This document shows positions 33,816 through 39,769 of a DNA stretch of 39,769 nt, one piece after another. How positions within the stretch are numbered: position 1 is the stretch's first letter; each line of letters starts with the position of its first letter. Under the pieces are notes generated by a model. The model searched no databases, was not told where the DNA came from, and worked only from the letters and a program-made list of their open reading frames with translations. Origin of the DNA: Flavobacteriaceae bacterium (lineage in GTDB: Bacteria > Bacteroidota > Bacteroidia > Flavobacteriales > Flavobacteriaceae); assembly GCA_947373225.1 (NCBI GenBank), contig CANBWX010000016.1, forward strand, positions 1 through 39,769. Direction: 5' to 3'. Position numbers and translations under genes: made by a program.

Positions 33816-34502
33816 TCATTTCATATTATTTTTTTCTATTTTTTTAATCAAAACCAAACTCATCAATAGCATGGTAAATGCGTAACCTATATCTTCAATC
33901 GGGATTGTTCCGAGTCTTATTCCTAAATTTTCTGCGTTATTATATATGACCACTGGTTCGTCAATAAAACTGCCAGTAAGAATCCCGTTGACTAACGAAA
34001 ATGGAATTAAAACAATCAAGAATGTGATAAAAAAAGTATTCAAAATATTAGGTACTTTGAAAACGGTGTAAGTCAAAACCAGAACCAAAACACCATAATT
34101 TATCGCCGTATATAATTGATTATAATGAAGAATAATCGTTGGTAAAAGCACAATAATAAGTATCCAATATATGATTCGCACCGTTTTATCCGATAAGGAA
34201 ACCTTTGGATAAAAATAATGAAAAGCAAAGTGTATAAAAATACTCGAATACGGAATACAGATAAAAAAAAGCCATTCTTCTATAGGTAAACCAAAGAATT
34301 TGATTCCGGAATGATACCGAGGATTAAAATTCCAAACCCCAATTTTGGTGAAGATTATGTCCCAAATTATAAAGAAAACTGCTGTTATAAAAATAGATAC
34401 AGACACCGCTTTCCAACGTTTTATGTATTTCATTCTGCTTTCGAAACTGTACAGAAACGGTATTAAGAATGAAGCGATATTTAAAATTAAATATAAATAC
34501 AT
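33816..34502 (-). CDS. Lycopene beta-cyclase, CrtYcd-type fused membrane protein
   Basis: 228 aa with six to seven membrane helices. Two copies of the small cyclase domain are visible, each with the PxEE/D motif: GLPIEEWLFFICIPYSS (residues about 75-90) and TIPIEDIGYAFTMLLMS near the end. This heterodimer-derived CrtYc/CrtYd fusion replaces CrtY/CrtL in Flavobacteria and makes beta-carotene from lycopene. It lies 166 bp downstream of crtZ, with a repeat element between. Confidence 0.9.
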   Translation of the reverse strand: MYLYLILNIASFLIPFLYSFESRMKYIKRWKAVSVSIFITAVFFIIWDIIFTKIGVWNFNPRYHSGIKFFGLPIEEWLFFICIPYSSIFIHFAFHYFYPKVSLSDKTVRIIYWILIIVLLPTIILHYNQLYTAINYGVLVLVLTYTVFKVPNILNTFFITFLIVLIPFSLVNGILTGSFIDEPVVIYNNAENLGIRLGTIPIEDIGYAFTMLLMSLVLIKKIEKNNMK

Positions 34503-34555
34503 ATTATTTATAACAATAATTAATCATTTAAAACCAAGATAAACGTACTACACTG

Positions 34556-34660
34556 TGTCATTTTGCCAACGGAGACCCGAGAGCTAGGCCCTAATAGACG
34601 AAGCAAATCACATTAGTTGATCTCGTTATGTGATTTCTTATTCGTCGAAATGAACAAAAA
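34556..34660. repeat. Intergenic hairpin repeat between lycopene cyclase and crtZ
   Basis: Stem AAATCACAT (34605-34613) / ATGTGATTT (34628-34636) nested in GACGAA (34597-34602) / TTCGTC (34641-34646), plus TGTCATTTTG-like and CGAAATGAACA ends. This is the pattern of dispersed intergenic palindromes (TTTCGACGAA...AAATCACAT type) common in Flavobacterium genomes. Confidence 0.75.
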
Positions 34661-34668
34661 GCGACATA

Positions 34669-35109
34669 CTAAAATTTGAAATATTTGAAAGGTACAAACA
34701 ACATTCCAAAACACTCGCCGTTTTGCTTTCCTAAATGCTTATGATGTACTTTATGTCCCTTTCGTAAACCTACTAAATATTTATTTTTTGTATTTTTCAA
34801 CAACTTAAAACGTTGATGAATCATGACATCATGCACCAAAAAATAGCTCATTCCATAGGCAAAAATTCCTAAACCAATGAAGAAACGATAATCGAAATCG
34901 GCTTCGGAACCATAATAAAACAAGAGAATACTTGGTATGGCAAAAATTACAAAAAAAGCGTCATTTCGTTCGAAAATATGCGCGTATTTTGGCTGATGAT
35001 GATCTTCATGTAAATACCACAAAAAACCGTGCATCACAAATTTATGGGTGCACCAAGTAACACATTCCATAATCAAATAAGTAGCTAGAAAAACTAAAAA
35101 AGATATCAT
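34669..35109 (-). CDS. crtZ: Beta-carotene hydroxylase
   Basis: 146 aa, four helices. All four His motifs of CrtZ are there: THKFVMHG, HEDHHQP, HDVMIHQR and HKVHHKH. Adds 3-hydroxyls to beta-carotene, giving zeaxanthin. 36 bp downstream of crtB. Confidence 0.95.
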   Translation of the reverse strand: MISFLVFLATYLIMECVTWCTHKFVMHGFLWYLHEDHHQPKYAHIFERNDAFFVIFAIPSILLFYYGSEADFDYRFFIGLGIFAYGMSYFLVHDVMIHQRFKLLKNTKNKYLVGLRKGHKVHHKHLGKQNGECFGMLFVPFKYFKF

Positions 35110-35145
35110 TTAATACTATTTAAAAGGTAAAATTAATTTTGAATT

Positions 35146-35985
35146 TTATACCAATCTCAATTTGTAAGATACAAAAGAATTGGCAAATAAATAGGCTTTA
35201 GAATAATTGGAAACTCGGATTCTTTCATTTCCAATTTTATGGTAAGGCGTGTTTTCCAACTTATTCAATAATTTTTTATAATAAACATAAGCGGTATAAA
35301 CCCCGAATTTTGCTTCCAAAGGCAATTTTCGAATTCCTTGAAAAGCAATTTTAAAATCTTCATCAATTTCTCTAATAATCTCATTTTTAGCCTTTTCATC
35401 AAATGATTTTAAATCAAATCCCGGAAAATAATTTCGATTCAAAACTAGATTATCATCTTTCAAATCTCTTAAGAAATTCACTTTCTGAAAAGCAGAACCT
35501 AATCGCATCGCTTCACCTTTTAATTCCTCATATAATTCGTCATTTCCATTGACAAAAACCTTCAAACACATTAGTCCAACCACATCGGCGGAGCCATAAA
35601 TATATTCCTGATATTCTTGGGTGTTGTTATAATCCGACTTCACCAAATCCATTTTCATGCTTTTCAAAAAAGACTGAATCAAGTCATCAGCAATATTGTA
35701 TTTTTTTACGGTTTGCTGAAAAGAATTCAAAATAGGATTTAAACTAATTCCGAATTTTTGAGCTTTGTAATATTCATTTTCAAAATCAATAATCAAATAT
35801 TCTTTGTCGAAACCATGAAAAGAATCTACAATTTCATCTGCAAAACGTACAAAACCATATATGCTATAAATGGCATCTCGAATACTTGGAGCCAGCATTT
35901 TAACCGCCATTGAAAACGAAGTGCTATAGCTTTTTGTTACCAAAACACTGCATTTGAACGATACTTCATCAAATAATTCTTTCAT
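35146..35985 (-). CDS. crtB: Phytoene synthase
   Basis: 279 aa. Condenses two GGPP to phytoene. Aspartate-rich motifs: DEIVD (50-54) in FVRFADEIVDSFHGFD and RDLKDD (173-178) in KVNFLRDLKDDN; also EYIYGSADVVGLMCL. Start 5 bp after the crtI stop, so coupled. No GGPP synthase gene in the window. Confidence 0.96.
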   Translation of the reverse strand: MKELFDEVSFKCSVLVTKSYSTSFSMAVKMLAPSIRDAIYSIYGFVRFADEIVDSFHGFDKEYLIIDFENEYYKAQKFGISLNPILNSFQQTVKKYNIADDLIQSFLKSMKMDLVKSDYNNTQEYQEYIYGSADVVGLMCLKVFVNGNDELYEELKGEAMRLGSAFQKVNFLRDLKDDNLVLNRNYFPGFDLKSFDEKAKNEIIREIDEDFKIAFQGIRKLPLEAKFGVYTAYVYYKKLLNKLENTPYHKIGNERIRVSNYSKAYLFANSFVSYKLRLV

Positions 35986-35990
35986 GATTT

Positions 35991-37460
35991 CTATTTATTT
36001 GAAAGTTGTTTTTTTATCAAATCGGATACTATTTTACCTGAAATTATCGCTGGTGGAACTCCTGGCCCTGGAACTGTTAATTGCCCAGTAAAAAATAAAT
36101 TCCGTACCTTTTTACTCTTAATTTTCGGTCTTAGAAATGCCGTTTGTGTCAAAATATTAGCTAATCCGTAGGCGTTTCCTTTATAGGAATTATAATCTTT
36201 GACAAAATCCTTGACACAAAAACTTTCTTTAAAAAGAATGGAATCTGTTACTTTTTGATTCGTCAATTCTTCAAATCTGCTGATTATATTTTCGAAATAC
36301 TTTTCTCTAATTTCTGGCGTGTCTTCTATACCTGGCGCAATTGGAATTAGAAATATTCCAGCTTCGTTCCCTTCAGGAGCCACAATAGAATCGGTTTTAC
36401 TTGGAAAACTAGCGTAGAATAATGGTTTTTCGGGCCATTTGGGATCGTCGTAAATGGCATTTGCATGCACATCAAAATCCGTATCGAAAAACAAAGTATG
36501 ATGCGAAACATTTTCTATTTTTTTATCAAAACCTACATAAAAAAGTAATGAGGAAGGTGCAAATACCTTGGTATCCCAATATTTTTCGGAATAACCTCTG
36601 AACTGTTTATCCAACAAAGTTTCAGTATGATGGTAATCGGCGCCACTCAAAACAATATCCGATTCAATCAAAATACCATTTGAAATCACCCCTTTTGCAA
36701 TGCTATTTACAACTACAATATTTTCAACATTTTGATTGGTTTCAATTTTCACTCCCAGTGATTCGGCAAGATTAACCATTGCATTCACTACTTCGTACAT
36801 TCCGCCTTTTGGGTGCCAAGTTCCTAAACCAAAATCAGCATAATTCATAAAGCTATAAAATGCTGGCGTATTCGAAGGTTTTGCACCAAGAAACAAAACC
36901 GGAAATTCCATGATTTGTCTCAATTTGTGACTTTTTATTTTTTTTCGAACAGTCGTTCTAATAGTAGTAAAAAACTGATTTACTTTTTTAATCGTAACTG
37001 GCGTAATCAATTCGGTTAACGAAATTCCTGGACGATAAACCAAATCCTTGATAGCAACATCATAATTGAATTTGGCATTTTTCAAAAACGAATCCAAATG
37101 CTCAGCGCTTCCTGTTTCTTCTTTTTCGAAAATAGCAAGAATTTCTGGAAGATTATCTGGAATTTGGATGGAATCCAAAGCATCGAAATAAACTTCGTAA
37201 GCAGGATTCAATTTTTCTAACGTATAATAATCAGAAGGTTTTTTGCCAAAATCTGCAAAAAATTTCTCAAAAACGTCGGGCATCCAATACCAAGTTGGAC
37301 CAATATCAAAAGTAAATCCGTCTTTTAGAAGTTGCCTTGCTCTACCGCCAACTGTTGGATTTTTTTCGAGAATTGTAACATCGAATCCTTCCTTCGCTAA
37401 ATAGCAAGAAGCTGCTAAAGCGGAGAATCCTGAACCTATTATTGTGATTGTTTTTTTCAT
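35991..37460 (-). CDS. crtI: Phytoene desaturase
   Basis: 489 aa. Four-step desaturation of phytoene to lycopene using FAD. N-terminal TIIGSGFSALAASCYLAKEGFDVTILEKNPTVGGRARQL, C-terminal TGQLTVPGPGVPPAIISGKI, also GPTWYWMPDVFEKFF. First gene of crtI-crtB-crtZ-cyclase. Its ATG directly follows the operator and a -7 element TATATTTG, so transcripts should have a leader of only a few bases. Confidence 0.97.
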   Translation of the reverse strand: MKKTITIIGSGFSALAASCYLAKEGFDVTILEKNPTVGGRARQLLKDGFTFDIGPTWYWMPDVFEKFFADFGKKPSDYYTLEKLNPAYEVYFDALDSIQIPDNLPEILAIFEKEETGSAEHLDSFLKNAKFNYDVAIKDLVYRPGISLTELITPVTIKKVNQFFTTIRTTVRKKIKSHKLRQIMEFPVLFLGAKPSNTPAFYSFMNYADFGLGTWHPKGGMYEVVNAMVNLAESLGVKIETNQNVENIVVVNSIAKGVISNGILIESDIVLSGADYHHTETLLDKQFRGYSEKYWDTKVFAPSSLLFYVGFDKKIENVSHHTLFFDTDFDVHANAIYDDPKWPEKPLFYASFPSKTDSIVAPEGNEAGIFLIPIAPGIEDTPEIREKYFENIISRFEELTNQKVTDSILFKESFCVKDFVKDYNSYKGNAYGLANILTQTAFLRPKIKSKKVRNLFFTGQLTVPGPGVPPAIISGKIVSDLIKKQLSNK

Positions 37461-37492
37461 TTGTTTAACAAATATACAATAAAGTTAAACAA
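37461..37492. promoter_or_regulatory. Operator and promoter of crtI (inverted repeat TTGTTTAAC-N14-GTTAAACAA)
   Basis: 9-bp perfect inverted repeat TTGTTTAAC (37461-37469) and GTTAAACAA (37484-37492). The minus-strand -7 element TATATTTG (overlapping 37468-37475) lies between the half-sites, so a bound protein should block RNA polymerase. Same element as 28255-28285. Confidence 0.8.
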
Positions 37493-37513
37493 AATAAAAA
37501 TATTTAAAGTTAA

Positions 37514-38413
37514 TTATAATTTACTTACCAAACTTGAAATAGAATTAAAGACGGAAATTGTTTCGGGAAGGCTTTTAGAATCAATAAATTCAGTCATTCT
37601 ACCAAGGAACCAAATCTGCGAATTGGCATCTAAAATTTCAGTTGAAATTTCTTTCATATAATCATCGATTGCATCTCGCGATGGCTGAACCGTCAAATAA
37701 GATATATAGATAATATTGTCAAAATATTTCTTCATATCTTTTAAACTTTCGATTGGAACGCTTTCGCCAAGGTAAATAGTTTTATAACCATTCAACAAGA
37801 TTTCGTAGTTGAGATACATCAAACCCAATTCATGAATTTCATTCTCCGGAAGATATAAAACGAAAACTTTATCATTCCTTGTAGGCTCCAGAATCTGAAC
37901 TTTTTCTGTATTTATAAGTAGTTTTTGCTTAATTAAATAGGAAATAAAATGCTCTTGTGCTGGTGAAATTGTTCCCGCTTGCCACAACAGACCTATTTCA
38001 TTCATCAGCGGAATAATGACCTCATAAAAAACTTCACGAAATGACTTTTCTGAAAGTAAATTGGTATAGGTATTCAAAAATAAAGCTTGATCAAAATTAA
38101 TCATCGCCATCTTGAAAGCATTCAAGGCATGATTATTCGAGTTTTTTTCGGATATTATTTCGCGAACAAGAAGTGCTATTTTTTCTGTAGTAAGTTCCGC
38201 AATTCTAGAAATTTTATAACCGTAGGAATTTAACAATACAACATTCAAAAGCTTTTGCAAACTAGCTAAATCATAGGTTCTAATATTTGTTTCTGTTCGA
38301 ATGGGTTCCAGAATATTATATCTTTTTTCCCAAATTCGGATGGTATGCGCTTTTATCCCAGAAAGGTTTTCTAAGTCTTTTATACTAAAAACACTTTTAA
38401 TATTGTTTATCAT
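37514..38413 (-). CDS. MerR-type regulator with B12-binding domain (CarH/LitR-like photoreceptor)
   Basis: 299 aa. Residues 1-75: MerR winged helix (FSIKDLENLSGIKAHTIRIWEKRYNILEPIRTETNIRTY). Residues about 95-175: helical cap with WQAGTISPAQEH, W144-x9-E154-H155, the signature of AdoCbl-binding CarH photoreceptors. Residues about 180-299: Rossmann cobalamin domain with ENEIHELG (E192-x-H194-xx-G197), the lower-ligand His motif. In family members dark AdoCbl-bound tetramers repress and light breaks the Co-C bond. Here it precedes crtI on the same strand, with the operator in the 53-bp gap. Likely represses crtI in the dark. Confidence 0.92.
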   Translation of the reverse strand: MINNIKSVFSIKDLENLSGIKAHTIRIWEKRYNILEPIRTETNIRTYDLASLQKLLNVVLLNSYGYKISRIAELTTEKIALLVREIISEKNSNNHALNAFKMAMINFDQALFLNTYTNLLSEKSFREVFYEVIIPLMNEIGLLWQAGTISPAQEHFISYLIKQKLLINTEKVQILEPTRNDKVFVLYLPENEIHELGLMYLNYEILLNGYKTIYLGESVPIESLKDMKKYFDNIIYISYLTVQPSRDAIDDYMKEISTEILDANSQIWFLGRMTEFIDSKSLPETISVFNSISSLVSKL

Positions 38414-38425
38414 TTATCTAAATTT

Positions 38426-38447
38426 AATAAACAAATGTAAGTTTATT
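38426..38447. promoter_or_regulatory. Inverted repeat upstream of the MerR gene
   Basis: AATAAAC (38426-38432), 8 nt, GTTTATT (38441-38447), directly ahead of the MerR start. Different spacing from the crtI operator; a possible autoregulatory site. Confidence 0.4.
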
Positions 38448-38465
38448 TATTGAAACTATAAAACA

Positions 38466-39425
38466 TTATAAATTAACAATATCAAAATGGTTTAATTTAT
38501 CCAAATGCAGGATGGTTTTTGTATTGTTATTGTTCTGGGAATACATAGGTTTAAACTTAGCTCCATATACAACTTCGTCAAAAGTATACGAAGTCCTAAT
38601 TGCAACTGTATTGCTGAACATATCATCAAAAGTCTTAATATACACCAAAATTTCACCATTAATGGTGTCAAAATCTTCTTTAATAAATTGATATAACGGA
38701 CTCTCTTCAGTAATAGGATGTACTAAAGTCCAACTCATTGTAAGCGCATTTATTTTTTCGAACTCCAAATCTAAGGAGTAGAATTTGTTACTCAATTTTC
38801 CGTTTTCTTCAACACTAATTCCAAGCGTAATTTTAGCTTCTGCATCTGAAAAATTAGTGTTTTTAAAAGGAGTGATTCGAATCATCAATGCAGTGATATC
38901 GTCATAAGGAGCAATAATTGCATTATGAGAAAATTTTATAAAAGCAATAGGTCGGCTAAACCGTCCAAAGAACAAACCGGTAGCAATTGCAAAACTTAAT
39001 AAGCCAATTAATGCTTCAAAAGCAGAAACCGCACTCGCCATAAAACCAGATGGACTAATATGCCCATAACCCACAGTGGTGAAGGTTTGCGCACTAAAAA
39101 AATAAGTTTCTCCAAATTTTACCCAATCGGATGCCGAAGAATCGATTCCGTTTAAATATTCGATGCCAATAGCAAAATAAGCTAAAGCAAATACAAAATT
39201 GATACACACATAAAAAGTCAAGAGAATGAACATAAATTTCCAAGCAGGCATATCAATCAAAGTGTGGTACCAGCTTATGCGATGTAGAATATTCATTCCC
39301 CGTTTATCAACATTCGCAGTCCCATTTTTATTAACAAATCGACCACCATAACTACTTGTATTGGTGCCAAATCCTGAATTTAAATTTGATTTTGCTTTAC
39401 TATTTATTCTTTTTAAAAATGCCAT
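38466..39425 (-). CDS. Inward-rectifier (KirBac-type) potassium channel
   Basis: 319 aa from ATG 39425 (MAFLKRINSK); an ATG eight codons upstream is less likely. Two membrane helices (MPAWKFMFILLTFYVCINFVFALAYFAIG and VSAFEALIGLLSFAIATGLFFGRF) flank a pore loop with selectivity filter TVGYG (about 117-121). The C-terminal half is the Kir immunoglobulin-like cytoplasmic domain (FIKFSHNAIIAPYDDITALMIRI...). It lies 52 bp upstream of the MerR gene on the same strand and could be cotranscribed with it. Confidence 0.95.
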   Translation of the reverse strand: MAFLKRINSKAKSNLNSGFGTNTSSYGGRFVNKNGTANVDKRGMNILHRISWYHTLIDMPAWKFMFILLTFYVCINFVFALAYFAIGIEYLNGIDSSASDWVKFGETYFFSAQTFTTVGYGHISPSGFMASAVSAFEALIGLLSFAIATGLFFGRFSRPIAFIKFSHNAIIAPYDDITALMIRITPFKNTNFSDAEAKITLGISVEENGKLSNKFYSLDLEFEKINALTMSWTLVHPITEESPLYQFIKEDFDTINGEILVYIKTFDDMFSNTVAIRTSYTFDEVVYGAKFKPMYSQNNNNTKTILHLDKLNHFDIVNL

Positions 39426-39608
39426 TAAGTGCTGTTTTATGAAAAGCAAACTTAATTAAAATTGTTCCGAAATTTCCTCTATTGTAGAAATTATTATTCA
39501 AAAAATCGCTGTTATTTTTCGTTTAACGATGAAAAACAATATAAACAGCAAGTAAACAGACATTATAGTTTGAGCCATTTTTAATAGTCTACCTTACCAA
39601 AAAAAATA

Positions 39609-39769
39609 ATGGCGATAGAACTTAAGGTTCGATTGGTCGAAGAATTATTCGACCGTCTAGATACTGAAATTACTGATTTCAAATCCGAAACTAAGCTACA
39701 TTGCCTCACCGGTTGTGGCAAATGCTGTTCGAAACCAGATATTGATGCGTCACCACTAGAATTTTTACC
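39609..39769 (+). CDS. YkgJ-family cysteine-cluster protein (3' end cut by window)
   Basis: Starts MAIELKVRLVEELFDRLDTE and reads CLTGCGKCCSKPDIDASPLEF at the window edge. The CxxCGxCC cluster is the start of the putative zinc/iron-binding UPF0153/YkgJ domain. Divergent from the Kir channel. Only the first ~53 codons are visible. Confidence 0.8.
   Translation, partial: MAIELKVRLVEELFDRLDTEITDFKSETKLHCLTGCGKCCSKPDIDASPLEFL

Noticed and set aside
1..39769. CRISPR array, prophage or integrase
   Set aside because: No regularly spaced direct repeats and no integrase, capsid or Cas-like proteins were seen on either strand.

Overview
The window is about 39.8 kb of low-GC DNA from a member of the Bacteroidetes, most probably Flavobacterium or a close relative. 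This rests on a type IX secretion type-B C-terminus, promoters of the TAnnTTTG class, TTG-rich starts, TonB-dependent receptors, RAYT/REP elements and a flavobacterial zeaxanthin cluster. No rRNA, complete tRNA or CRISPR array was seen.

Region 1 (1-8.6 kb, nearly all minus strand) holds a partial fatty-acid hydroxylase, a shortened DNA-methyltransferase-like ORF and a methionine block: metY (O-acetylhomoserine sulfhydrylase), metX-like homoserine acyltransferase and a homoserine dehydrogenase overlapping it. A large TonB-dependent receptor follows. Its 5' leader carries a 21-codon Met/Cys-containing ORF followed by an intrinsic terminator, which is an attenuator layout. The 36 bp around the metY start are repeated in inverted orientation 393 bp upstream.

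Region 2 (8.5-14.3 kb) is accessory. It holds a 1277-aa secreted T9SS type-B protein, an orphan HNH toxin tail with a putative immunity gene, and a RAYT (REP-associated tyrosine transposase) gene broken by a 29-bp repeat. REP-like repeats surround these genes, including a perfect 29-bp inverted pair. Two direct copies of an element (GTCACTTTTAA - hairpin - TGTATTATTTCTG) flank the region.

Region 3 (14.3-18 kb) is an ECF sigma factor module: sigma, a membrane anti-sigma candidate and two DUF4252 proteins, with an ECF-type promoter upstream. A divergent S41 peptidase lipoprotein follows.

Region 4 (18-23.7 kb) is a vitamin B12 uptake locus. A cobalamin riboswitch precedes a BtuB-like receptor; BtuF-, BtuC- and BtuD-like genes run the other way. 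A 41-aa membrane protein sits between them.

Region 5 (23.7-28.2 kb) is housekeeping: TrmL, an RluE-like pseudouridine synthase, RmuC, a small membrane protein, a YceI-like protein and a TIGR01777 oxidoreductase.

Region 6 (28.2-39.4 kb) looks like a light/oxidative-stress regulon. One arm is TetR-like regulator, UbiB/AarF kinase, TIGR03643 protein, SDR and GTP cyclohydrolase I. The other is photolyase, SRPBCC protein, lycopene cyclase, CrtZ, CrtB, CrtI, a MerR-type regulator and a Kir-type potassium channel. The MerR protein carries W-x9-EH and ExHxxG, the motifs of adenosylcobalamin photoreceptors (CarH/LitR). A near-identical inverted repeat (TGTTTAAC-N14-GTTAAACA) lies in front of crtI and, 9 kb away, in front of the TetR-UbiB-FolE operon. 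The most attractive hypothesis is therefore a B12-based light switch that controls carotenoids and this five-gene operon together, with the B12 uptake locus 14 kb away.
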